A stretch of DNA of 15,412 nucleotides. It comes from DAONLM01 sp035406685. GTDB lineage: Bacteria; Spirochaetota; GWE2-31-10; MWDO01. Position numbers and translations under genes: made by a program. The notes beneath the pieces were generated by a model that saw only the letters and a program-made list of their open reading frames with translations, had not been told where the DNA came from and did no database searches. The stretch covers positions 1 to 15,412 of the forward strand of contig DAONLM010000053.1 in assembly GCA_035406685.1 (NCBI GenBank), read 5' to 3'. This document shows, piece by piece, positions 1 through 6,733 of this stretch (the stretch's first letter is position 1; each line of letters begins with the position of its first letter).

Positions 1-36
1 GGTGACATTTCTATTTATATGAAATAGGTGACATTT
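1..36. repeat. Direct repeat GGTGACATTT, possible insertion-sequence edge
   Basis: The 10-base word GGTGACATTT occurs at 1-10 and again at 27-36, separated by 16 A/T-rich bases. Closely spaced terminal repeats of this kind occur at the ends of some insertion sequences, so the window may begin just inside or beside such an element. No transposase is visible because the sequence starts here. This is inference from pattern alone. Confidence 0.3.
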
Positions 37-69
37 TAATTTTCTTGACACAATTATTTCTAAAAATAC

Positions 70-98
70 TTGACTTTTTTAGTAAAAAATATTATCTT
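70..98 (+). promoter_or_regulatory. Probable sigma-70 promoter of the marR-hcp operon
   Basis: TTGACT at 70-75 is followed after 17 bases by TATCTT at 93-98. The -10 box lies inside the left arm of the inverted repeat at 91-135, so a repressor bound there would block RNA polymerase. A second TTGACA at 45-50 has only a weak -10 partner (TACTTG at 67-72). Confidence 0.55.
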
Positions 99-135
99 TA
101 AATTAGTTAGGATTGCTAACTAATTTAAAGATAAT
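91..135. promoter_or_regulatory. Perfect 20-bp inverted repeat, probable operator of the MarR regulator
   Basis: Arms at 91-110 and 116-135 are exact reverse complements of 20 bases, separated by GATTG. The core is TTAGTTAG-GATTG-CTAACTAA. MarR-family dimers typically bind such palindromes over their own promoters, and this one covers the probable -10 and start-point region 22 bases upstream of the regulator gene. It could alternatively fold as an RNA hairpin, but much of the left arm would then lie upstream of the predicted transcription start. Confidence 0.75.
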
Positions 136-156
136 TTAAAAATTTAAGGAGTCTGT

Positions 157-726
157 ATGAATGAAAATATTATTTATGCACTTGAAAAAATTGCCTCTAT
201 CTATAAAGTTTTACTAATTGAGACTGGTAAAGAAAATAAATTAAGTCCAACGCAGATTTTAATACTTGAGTTTCTTTCAAAGAATAGAGAGGAAGAAAAT
301 ACATTAACAAATATCTCAAAGGAGTTTGATTTAAAAAAATCTACTATAAGTGATTCTGTAAATAATCTCATTAAAAAAGGTTATATTACAAAAGAAATTT
401 GTTTAAGTGACAATAGGGTCTCTATTCTTAAACTAACAGAAAAGAGTTTAAAGATATTGGATATATACAAGTCTAAATTAAAAAAAATATTTTCAATTAT
501 AGATTCTTTAAAAGAAAATGAGAAAAATATAATTTTGAAATTTTTATCAGAACTTATTAAGAGTCTTTATGAAAAGAATATCATTCAAAAGGCAAGATTA
601 TGCCTGACCTGTGGCAATTTGAGAAAAATCGAAAATGAAGAAAAACCTTTTTATTGTGAATTAGGAAAAATAAAATTTGACTACGGTGAACTCAATTTTA
701 ATTGTGAGAATTATAATTTAAAATAA
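157..726 (+). CDS. MarR-family transcriptional regulator with C-terminal four-cysteine motif
   Basis: This is a 189-residue winged-helix regulator. The helix-turn-helix spans about residues 48-78 (LTNISKEFDLKKSTISDSV) and is followed by a wing around 83-97 containing SDNRVSILKLTEKS, the usual MarR signature region. Long helices on both sides would form the dimer interface. After the normal MarR fold comes an extra tail with cysteines at 149, 152, 167 and 183 (CLTC, YCELG, NCENY), spaced to bind zinc or an iron-sulfur cluster, or to act as thiol switches. The ATG follows AAGGAG with good spacing. The gene lies 19 bases before hcp with no room for a separate promoter, so it very probably controls hcp and itself through the palindrome upstream. 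The effector (NO, hydroxylamine, peroxide or oxygen) is inference. The family call is firm; the sensing role is not. Confidence 0.88.
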   Translation: MNENIIYALEKIASIYKVLLIETGKENKLSPTQILILEFLSKNREEENTLTNISKEFDLKKSTISDSVNNLIKKGYITKEICLSDNRVSILKLTEKSLKILDIYKSKLKKIFSIIDSLKENEKNIILKFLSELIKSLYEKNIIQKARLCLTCGNLRKIENEEKPFYCELGKIKFDYGELNFNCENYNLK

Positions 727-745
727 ATTTTTTAGGAGGTGTTTT

Positions 746-2404
746 ATGAGTATGTTTTGTTTTCAATGTGAGCAAGCAGTTAGAGGCACTGGTTGCCAGA
801 AAGTTGGAGTATGTGGGAAGAGTGAAGAAGCCAGTATCTTACAGGATCTAATCATCCACGGCTTGAAGAGTCTTTCAATCTATGCAAAACTTGCAAGAAA
901 GATCGGTATTAAAGATAATGAGGTGGATCTTCATACAAAAGAGGCTTTATTTACAACAGTTACCAATGTTGATTTTGATCCAGAAAGGCTTGAGAAGGTT
1001 ATTTATAAAACCTATGAAATGAAAGAAAAAATAAGAGGTCTATTTCTTTCAGAGTACAAAAAAAAGAATAACATTGATTTTGATGAGAGTAAACTTTCAG
1101 AAATTGCATTCTGGAAACCAGAGACCACAAGAGAAAAGCTTATTGATCAGGGTCGAAAAGTAAATATTAAGAATCTCTATTCTAATGAAGATGTAATGAG
1201 CCTGAAAGAGCTTGCCTTATATGGCTTGAAAGGTATGGCAGCCTATGCAGATCATGCAGCAATATTGGGTTACACAGATGAAGAGGTCGATTCATTTTTT
1301 TACGAAGCATTGAATGTTTTAATCGATGAGAGTGTAACAATTGAGAAATTGATTGAGCTTAATATGAAAGTTGGAGAGGTCAATTTAAAGTGTATGGAGT
1401 TACTGGATAGAGCAAACACAACAACCTTTGGTAATCCAGTTCCTGCAAAGGTATTTCTTGGAGCAAAAAAAGGTCCTGCTATCCTTGTTTCCGGACATGA
1501 TTTACTGGATCTTTATGAATTGTTAAAACAGACAGAAGGTACTGGCGTAAATGTTTATACACATGGTGAAATGCTACCAGCCCATGGTTATCCAGAGTTA
1601 AAAAAATTTAAACATTTTGTTGGAAATTATGGTGGTGCATGGCAGGATCAACAAAAAGAATTTGATCAATTCCCGGGCGCAATTTTAATGACTACTAACT
1701 GTATTCAAAAACCAAAAGATTCTTACATTGATAGAATTTTTACAACCGGCCTTGTTGCTTATCCTAATGTTAAACATTTACCGAATAGAAAAGATTTCAG
1801 TAAATTGATAGAAAAGGCAAAAGAGGTTGGAGGTTTTAAAGAGGATATACCGGGTAAAGAGATAATGGTTGGATTTGCTCATAATGCTGTTTTGAGTGTC
1901 GCAGAAAAGGTAATCGATGCAGTAAAAAATAAAAAGATAAGACATTTCTTTTTAGTTGGTGGGTGTGATGGCGCAAGAAGTGGAAGAAACTATTATACAG
2001 AACTTGCAGAAAAGATACCTTCTGATTGTTTGATTCTTACTCTGGCATGCGGAAAATATAGATTTAATAAATTAGAATTTGGGGAAATAGAAGGTATACC
2101 TAGATTGCTTGATGTTGGTCAGTGTAATGACGCATATTCAGCAATAGTAATTGCAATTGAATTAGCAAAGGCTTTTAATACCGATGTTAATAGCCTTCCT
2201 CTTTCTCTTATTTTATCATGGTATGAGCAGAAGGCTGTTTGTATTCTCTTGACATTGTTATCTCTTGGCATAAAGAATATAAAATTGGGACCAACTTTGC
2301 CTCTTTTTGTATCAAAGAATGTACTTGATGTTCTTGTTAAAAATTTCAATATAAAACCTATCTCAACGCCAGAAGAGGATATAAAAGAGGCTTTAAAAGA
2401 TTGA
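746..2404 (+). CDS. hcp: Hybrid cluster protein (Hcp, hydroxylamine/NO reductase)
   Basis: Hcp carries one cubane [4Fe-4S] cluster and one hybrid Fe-S-O cluster. It reduces hydroxylamine in vitro and acts as a nitric oxide reductase in anaerobic nitrosative stress; the protein is cytoplasmic. The N-terminal ligands are C5, C8, C17 and C23, in the short-spaced pattern of Hcps from strict anaerobes. The hybrid-cluster ligands are all visible in order: H251, E275, C319, C407 (GGCDGA, the persulfide position), C435, C460 (GQCNDA) and E494, followed by K496 in WYEQKA. The length of 552 residues is full for the family. A strong AGGAGGT site precedes the ATG at 746. The gene is co-transcribed with the MarR regulator and followed by a ferredoxin-like protein, the usual electron-donor arrangement in anaerobes. 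Confidence 0.97.
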   Translation: MSMFCFQCEQAVRGTGCQKVGVCGKSEEASILQDLIIHGLKSLSIYAKLARKIGIKDNEVDLHTKEALFTTVTNVDFDPERLEKVIYKTYEMKEKIRGLFLSEYKKKNNIDFDESKLSEIAFWKPETTREKLIDQGRKVNIKNLYSNEDVMSLKELALYGLKGMAAYADHAAILGYTDEEVDSFFYEALNVLIDESVTIEKLIELNMKVGEVNLKCMELLDRANTTTFGNPVPAKVFLGAKKGPAILVSGHDLLDLYELLKQTEGTGVNVYTHGEMLPAHGYPELKKFKHFVGNYGGAWQDQQKEFDQFPGAILMTTNCIQKPKDSYIDRIFTTGLVAYPNVKHLPNRKDFSKLIEKAKEVGGFKEDIPGKEIMVGFAHNAVLSVAEKVIDAVKNKKIRHFFLVGGCDGARSGRNYYTELAEKIPSDCLILTLACGKYRFNKLEFGEIEGIPRLLDVGQCNDAYSAIVIAIELAKAFNTDVNSLPLSLILSWYEQKAVCILLTLLSLGIKNIKLGPTLPLFVSKNVLDVLVKNFNIKPISTPEEDIKEALKD

Positions 2405-2413
2405 TTTAAATAC

Positions 2414-2445
2414 TGGGCAGACTTTAAAAACTTTTTGTCTGCCCA
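2414..2445 (+). other. Stem-loop between hcp and the ferredoxin gene
   Basis: TGGGCAGAC at 2414-2422 pairs exactly with GTCTGCCCA at 2437-2445 around a 14-base loop. It is not followed by a T-run on either strand, so it is not a standard intrinsic terminator. It may be a processing or mRNA-stability element that sets hcp levels apart from the downstream gene, or a partial attenuator. Confidence 0.6.
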
Positions 2446-2477
2446 TAAAAATATTTATAGTTAAGGAGAAGTTTTTT

Positions 2478-3293
2478 ATGAAAAGAAAAATTATTACAAT
2501 TAACCAAGATCTTTGCAATGGTTGTGGTCAATGTGTTCCAAATTGCCCTGAGGGGGCTATCCAGATTATTGATGGAAAGGCAAGACTCATTAGTGATATT
2601 TTTTGTGATGGCCTTGGAGCATGCATTGGTCATTGTCCAGTTGGTGCTATTACAATAGAAGAGAGAGAAGCAGAAGAATATAATGAAAAGAAAGTTATGG
2701 CAAATATTGTAAAACAGGGGGCAAATACCATAAAGGCTCATCTTTTACATCTAAAAGATCATGGTGAAGTAAAATATTTGAATGAGGCAATTGAATATTT
2801 AAAAGAGAATAATATCCCTGTTCCAGAATTAGAAGAAAAATTACCATGTGGTTGCCCATCGAGTATGGCAATGAATTTAAAAAATGAAAATGTTAATGAC
2901 GAAGATTCTTCAAACATTAAATTAAAATCTGAATTAAGACAATGGCCAATTCAACTTCAATTATTAAATCCAATGGCTAAGTATTTCGATGATGCTGATT
3001 TATTGATTGCCGCTGATTGTGTCCCTTTTACATTTGCTGATTTTCACAGAAGATTTTTAAAGGGAAAAATATTAATTATTTTATGCCCAAAATTAGATAG
3101 GGTAATTGATCAATATATTGAAAAACTTACGCTTATTTTAACAAATCATAATATAAAGTCAATCACTACAATTCATATGGAAGTGCCGTGTTGTGGTGGA
3201 GTAAACTATATTATTAAAGAGGCATTAGAAAGGAGTGGCAAAAATATAATTGTTAAAGATTATACCATCTCTTTAAATGGGGAGATTATTTAA
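2478..3293 (+). CDS. Cys-rich 4Fe-4S ferredoxin-domain protein, probable electron partner of Hcp
   Basis: The protein has 271 residues. An N-terminal ferredoxin module has a complete first cluster motif (C13, C16, C19, C23). The second motif reads C43-x2-Leu46-x2-C49-x3-C53, so one ligand is replaced by leucine; that site would hold a three-cysteine cluster or use another ligand. The rest is an uncommon alpha/beta domain with further cysteines at 124 and 126 (PCGCPSS), 181 (DCVPFT), 203 (LCPKLD) and 238-239 (VPCCGG), which could bind another metal centre. Similar proteins often sit beside hcp in anaerobes, as known from the HcpR regulon literature. Delivery of electrons to Hcp is inferred from position. 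The start has AAGGAG nine bases upstream. It lies 73 bases after hcp and before a terminator. Confidence 0.85.
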   Translation: MKRKIITINQDLCNGCGQCVPNCPEGAIQIIDGKARLISDIFCDGLGACIGHCPVGAITIEEREAEEYNEKKVMANIVKQGANTIKAHLLHLKDHGEVKYLNEAIEYLKENNIPVPELEEKLPCGCPSSMAMNLKNENVNDEDSSNIKLKSELRQWPIQLQLLNPMAKYFDDADLLIAADCVPFTFADFHRRFLKGKILIILCPKLDRVIDQYIEKLTLILTNHNIKSITTIHMEVPCCGGVNYIIKEALERSGKNIIVKDYTISLNGEII

Positions 3294-3319
3294 AGAGAGG
3301 CATTAGCCTCTCTCTTTTT
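3294..3319 (+). terminator. Intrinsic terminator of the marR-hcp-ferredoxin operon
   Basis: AGAGAGGC (3294-3301) pairs with GCCTCTCT (3306-3313) around the loop ATTA, and is followed by CTTTTT. It starts at the ferredoxin stop codon and ends at the stop codon of the convergent gene on the minus strand. Confidence 0.88.
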
Positions 3320-3731
3320 ATTCATTTGGTTTTACTGGTTTTAATCTTTTTACAATTTCTTCTGCATTTTTCAGGCTATCAATAATACCAGAATCATGAA
3401 TTATTAACCCTTCGCTTTCTAATTTTGCCATATAACGGTATAAAACTCTATCTGAAAACATTCTTTTTTGTGTATAGACACTTGCATATCTTGCGGTAAT
3501 TACTCCTACATTTTCAAAAAATTGATTTAATTCTTCATAATAATTCTTACCTAAGAATTTACCAGCATCAATAAAAAATATAAGATATTGAAAACCTGTA
3601 ACTCTTGGAGTGTCTAATATCCCATTCGTCTCTTTTACAATATTTCCTTTCTCATATAGATCTTTTGCAAAAATTTTACTACTCTCAATCAAAAGTTTAT
3701 TATTGCCTATATTAATCAATGCTATATTCAT
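3318..3731 (-). CDS. Uncharacterised small alpha/beta protein
   Basis: I do not recognise this 137-residue protein. It begins MNIALINIGNNKLLIESSKIFAKDL, a beta-strand-then-helix opening reminiscent of flavodoxin-like folds. A second hydrophobic strand (YLIFFIDAGKF, about 48-58) and a third (GVITARYASV, about 75-84) follow. There is no signal peptide or membrane segment and no clear catalytic motif. It is the last gene of the minus-strand run, 55 bases after the 396-residue gene, with a TAGGAAAG ribosome site. It converges on the hcp operon terminator. A role as a flavoprotein-like or regulatory protein would be guesswork. Confidence 0.65.
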   Translation of the reverse strand: MNIALINIGNNKLLIESSKIFAKDLYEKGNIVKETNGILDTPRVTGFQYLIFFIDAGKFLGKNYYEELNQFFENVGVITARYASVYTQKRMFSDRVLYRYMAKLESEGLIIHDSGIIDSLKNAEEIVKRLKPVKPNE

Positions 3732-3786
3732 ATATACTTTCCTAACTAACTCGTTATTTATTATCTTATCGTCAAAAAAGTTTATT

Positions 3787-4977
3787 TTATAAGAGTTCGA
3801 GCTTTTTTATAAGATAGAGCATTATAAAAAGTTTTGCAGTATTTGCTTTTGTTTGATCCTTTTCGTTTAACATTTTCTGAATCACAAATTCGATATAAAG
3901 ATCCTTTCTTTCATTTAATCTTGCAAGTTCGTTCTTAAACCACTCCTTTGTTCTGTCAGAAAGCATCTCCACTGATTTTTTAAGATTATTATAAGTCTCC
4001 TGTTTCAATACACTCTTTACATTTGTCCTATATCTTGATAGAGTCTGCAAGAATAAAAATTGTTTACCAGTATCAAATTTTATTAGATTATTGGCTAATT
4101 TAAAAGAATAATCATTAAAAATAGCAACAGCCTCAGTTGGATCGTTGTTTATATCATCAATGAATTTATCAAAACTATCTTTTACAAATTGATCTGCCAG
4201 AATCTCTTTTGATAAAATAGTGTGTGACTTTCTCTGTCTTTCTGTCTCTTTTTTTAATTTATTCAAGAGTTCCTCAACCAATTTTTCCTCTTTTCCCGGG
4301 ACAACTATTTCAGAATTTTGAGTAAATAGATCTGGATTTATATTATTGTTTTGTAAAGAGTACTGTTTGCATGCCTCCATTATTGCAATAATTAAAAAAG
4401 CAAGCCTTTTATCGTTTGTCTTCTGTTTTAAAAATTCAGACAATAAAAAGTTCATTGCTCTTAGAATATTTTTATCATAAAAATCCATCTTATTTTCAAG
4501 AGATGGATAGATAAAAGTTGTATAAATTCCTACCCATTGTAAAAAGTTATTTATTATATCTTCCTGAGGTTTATTGTTTATAGATGATGTCAAATGCAAT
4601 TCTTCAAGATTTCTTAAAGTATTTAATATTGGGTCTATAAGAGATGTATCAAGTTCATCTTTACTTATTTTTTTTAACTCTTCTACTTCTTTCTTTACCT
4701 TTGACAAATCCTGAGTATAATTATAACATACTCTGTTAATAGCAAGTAACCACAATGCTATCTTTTTACTATTCCCTTCAAATCTTAGGTATTCTCCGAG
4801 TAGATCATGAATAAGAAAAAGATCGCTTGAAGTAAAATTAGTTGTCATTACTGGTTTACCAAACCAGCTGACACAAAATTTATCAATAATATTATAGAAA
4901 AAATCGAGTTCCTCTTTGCTTTTATTAAAATATTCGAGTGCCTCTAATATTGGTTGAATAACACTTCTATCTTCCAT
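3787..4977 (-). CDS. Uncharacterised helical protein with internal duplication
   Basis: This 396-residue soluble protein is of unknown function, predicted from its residue pattern to be almost entirely alpha-helical. Residues about 35-90 and 146-208 look like two copies of one unit: each has an aromatic-rich start, then a helix ending in a phrase like L-x-E-F/Y-L, then a hydrophobic helix followed by C-x2-Y (VCYNY and ACKQY). A charged, coiled-coil-like stretch (residues 228-252, KEEKLVEELLNKLKKETERQRK) links this to a C-terminal helical region. There is no signal peptide. Its ATG overlaps the end of the upstream TPR lipoprotein gene by 11 bases, so the two are probably translationally coupled and functionally linked. 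Confidence 0.7.
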   Translation of the reverse strand: MEDRSVIQPILEALEYFNKSKEELDFFYNIIDKFCVSWFGKPVMTTNFTSSDLFLIHDLLGEYLRFEGNSKKIALWLLAINRVCYNYTQDLSKVKKEVEELKKISKDELDTSLIDPILNTLRNLEELHLTSSINNKPQEDIINNFLQWVGIYTTFIYPSLENKMDFYDKNILRAMNFLLSEFLKQKTNDKRLAFLIIAIMEACKQYSLQNNNINPDLFTQNSEIVVPGKEEKLVEELLNKLKKETERQRKSHTILSKEILADQFVKDSFDKFIDDINNDPTEAVAIFNDYSFKLANNLIKFDTGKQFLFLQTLSRYRTNVKSVLKQETYNNLKKSVEMLSDRTKEWFKNELARLNERKDLYIEFVIQKMLNEKDQTKANTAKLFIMLYLIKKLELL

Positions 4978-6103
4978 TTTTTAATTCCAGATATCTTTTT
5001 TCAAGTTTATTTATAGTTTTTTTATCGTCCAATTTTTTATGAATTTCAAGATTAGTTTTAATATATTCTATATTATCTCTCTCTTTTTGTAAAGAATAAT
5101 CACTAAAAATTTTTGCATTTTTATAATCACTTTCTTTAATAAGTATTTTAGCATAGAGATCATAACTTTTTATTATTAAAGTATTATTTGACATTGCTCT
5201 GTATAAAAAAAGTTTTGCCTTTTCATAATTTTCCTTGTTAAATTCGATTTCTCCAAGAATAGAGTAGTATTCTGGGACATTTGGATCAATGTTTTTAATA
5301 TCTTCAAATATTTTTAAAGCATCTTCAATTTTATTTAAATTATAGTAAAGAAGTGCTTTTTTTATAAGAAGATTTATATTTCCACTGATCACATAATAGC
5401 CTAATATTAAATCAAGTAAGCTTTTATCAATTCCATTCTTATTAAATTCTCTATCTATTATTTTAAAATATCCCTCTATTATAGATTTTTCTCTTGTAAT
5501 GAGATCTATTAACTCCTTTTCTATATTGTCATTGCTTATATTTATTAAATATACATTACCATATTCACAATTCTTATAAATATTAGTCTTTTCTATGGCC
5601 ATACTTCTTATGGGGTCTATGAGAATATAATTTTCAAAATCTGGCTTAATATTTTTAATATCTTTAATCTCTATTTTGATTGGACTTATTTTATTAGAAT
5701 TAACAGCATATTGATAAAAAAAGTTTCCTAAAAAATAATTACCGGATTTAGATAAATTGAAAATAAAATTAGTATAGGAAAGAATTTTAAACTCGATTCT
5801 GTTTACTTTATAGGTAGCAATAAAGAAACCGAATCTATATTGTCCTGCTGGAATATTATTTATATAGAAATATTTATTTTCTGCTGGGATGAATTTGTAT
5901 ATTTCAAATGTTCTTAAATTTTGAATATATAGATTTTCTACTTCTATTTCTGATGTTCTCAAGTAAAAAGTCATTTTTAAAGCAATATTTATATTTTCAT
6001 TAATTTTAGTTAATCTTTCTGAAATGTCTATTGTTGTATAACAGGAAAACAAAAAAAATATTATGATAACACATTTTAAAATAATGATTCTCTTCTTTTT
6101 CAT
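4967..6103 (-). CDS. TPR-containing lipoprotein of unknown role
   Basis: The gene encodes 378 residues. A basic start (MKKKRIIILK) and hydrophobic core end in the lipobox FLFSC with the lipidated cysteine at 21, so the protein is exported and membrane-anchored. Residues about 40-135 are beta-rich, with a phrase like IPAGQYRFGFF and later GNYFLGNFFY, as in small Ig-like or carboxypeptidase-regulatory-type domains. From about residue 240 there are roughly three tetratricopeptide repeats (ALLYYNLNKIEDALKIFEDI, then IDPNVPEYYSILGEIEFNKENYEKA and a third), which usually mediate protein contacts. The ribosome site is weak. It is the first gene of the run and overlaps the helical protein gene. The family and substrate are unknown. 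Confidence 0.8.
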   Translation of the reverse strand: MKKKRIIILKCVIIIFFLFSCYTTIDISERLTKINENINIALKMTFYLRTSEIEVENLYIQNLRTFEIYKFIPAENKYFYINNIPAGQYRFGFFIATYKVNRIEFKILSYTNFIFNLSKSGNYFLGNFFYQYAVNSNKISPIKIEIKDIKNIKPDFENYILIDPIRSMAIEKTNIYKNCEYGNVYLINISNDNIEKELIDLITREKSIIEGYFKIIDREFNKNGIDKSLLDLILGYYVISGNINLLIKKALLYYNLNKIEDALKIFEDIKNIDPNVPEYYSILGEIEFNKENYEKAKLFLYRAMSNNTLIIKSYDLYAKILIKESDYKNAKIFSDYSLQKERDNIEYIKTNLEIHKKLDDKKTINKLEKRYLELKNGR

Positions 6104-6137
6104 AATTTAAAGCCAAAAATAGATATATTTTGATATT

Positions 6138-6166
6138 TATATACTTTAAAATTTTAAATTTGTCAA
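6138..6166 (-). promoter_or_regulatory. Sigma-70 promoter of the TPR lipoprotein operon
   Basis: On the minus strand TTGACA (6166-6161) is followed after 17 bases by TATATA (6143-6138), giving a leader of about 28 bases before the ATG. It lies about 70 bases from the first hairpin of the repeat array and about 170 bases from the first palindrome, on the array side of the gene. Confidence 0.7.
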
Positions 6167-6237
6167 AATATTTAATAAAAAAGTCGATTTTAATTATAAA
6201 TATTATATGTTATTTTATTTTTTTTATGAGAGAGGGG

Positions 6238-6265
6238 GATATCCCTATATAACAAAAGGGATATC
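6238..6265. repeat. Hairpin repeat GATATCCC/GGGATATC, copy 1
   Basis: GATATCCC (6238-6245) pairs with GGGATATC (6258-6265) around the loop TATATAACAAAA. The same stem and a near-identical loop recur at 6682-6709, so the two copies bracket the palindrome array as direct repeats. Confidence 0.7.
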
Positions 6266-6334
6266 TGTATGAATTGGTTGAAATATCTTAATAAAATAAC
6301 ACTAATTATATAAAAAAAGTATTCCCTTCTTATT

Positions 6335-6710
6335 ACGACATATGTCGCACTTATTTTATTATATTTATAAAAAATAATAGTTATATTATATATACTTAAA
6401 AAATACGACATATGTCGTATTTTAGCTTTATATAAAAAATAATTGTTATTCTATATAAAACTTTACTAAAATTACGACATATGTCCCAAAATTTTTGTAT
6501 AAAAAAAATAATCGTTATTTTATTCAGATATCCCACTAATACGAGTCCATATACCGTAAACACTTTTTATAATAAATAACCGTTATATTATAAAAATATC
6601 TGCCTTTTTATATGGATATCCCACTAAAACTACGACATATGTCGTAGTGTCTTTTATAAAAAATATTCGTTATTCTAAACAGATATACCCCTATAACAAA
6701 TGGGATATCT
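6335..6710. repeat. Array of degenerate 67-91 bp repeats with palindrome ACGACATATGTCGT
   Basis: Five units start at 6335, 6405, 6474, 6541 and 6632. Each opens with ACGACATATGTCGT or a variant. Copy 2 lies within a 24-bp perfect palindrome (6400-6423), copy 4 of the clear ones within a 20-bp palindrome (6629-6648), copies at 6335 and 6474 are slightly decayed, and the unit at 6541 is badly decayed (ACGAGTCCATATACCGT). About 20-40 bases into each unit comes a second conserved word, close to AAAAAATAATCGTTATT. Units 3-5 also carry GATATCCC or GATATACC. Unit sizes are 70, 69, 67 and 91 bp. This fills the gap between parE and the TPR lipoprotein gene. No gene is visible in it. It could be a protein-binding cluster (operators, iterons or a centromere-like site) or a decayed repeat element. 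Confidence 0.8.
6682..6709. repeat. Hairpin repeat GATATCCC/GGGATATC, copy 2
   Basis: GATAT-A-CCC (6682-6690, one bulged A) pairs with GGGATATC (6702-6709), with loop CTATAACAAAT. It closely matches copy 1 at 6238-6265 and lies 25 bases beyond the parE stop codon. The adjoining TATAATATAACGTTAATTTTA (6712-6732, near the parE stop) resembles 9661-9681. Confidence 0.65.
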
Positions 6711-6733
6711 ATATAATATAACGTTAATTTTAT

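Noticed and set aside
2119..2349. Minus-strand reading frame inside hcp
   Set aside because: It is antisense to conserved hybrid-cluster ligands, with no independent support.
2414..2445. Intrinsic terminator after hcp
   Set aside because: The stem is good but no T-run follows on either strand, so I list it only as a stem-loop.
2424..2741. 105-residue minus-strand reading frame opposite the ferredoxin gene
   Set aside because: It is antisense to the well-supported ferredoxin module and has no recognisable domain.
3610..3792. 60-residue hydrophobic plus-strand reading frame
   Set aside because: It is antisense to the 137-residue gene and its hydrophobicity follows from the opposite strand. 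No ribosome site was seen.
6190..6411. 73-residue minus-strand reading frame in the repeat array
   Set aside because: It runs through the hairpin and palindrome repeats, has no ribosome site, and its composition reflects AT-rich DNA.
6335..6710. CRISPR array
   Set aside because: Units of 67-91 bp drift along their whole length and keep a common second motif in the spacer position. There are no unique spacers of constant length and no cas genes.
6335..6710. Canonical parS centromere cluster
   Set aside because: The palindrome does not match the conserved TGTTTCACGTGAAACA-type parS, and no parA or parB is present.
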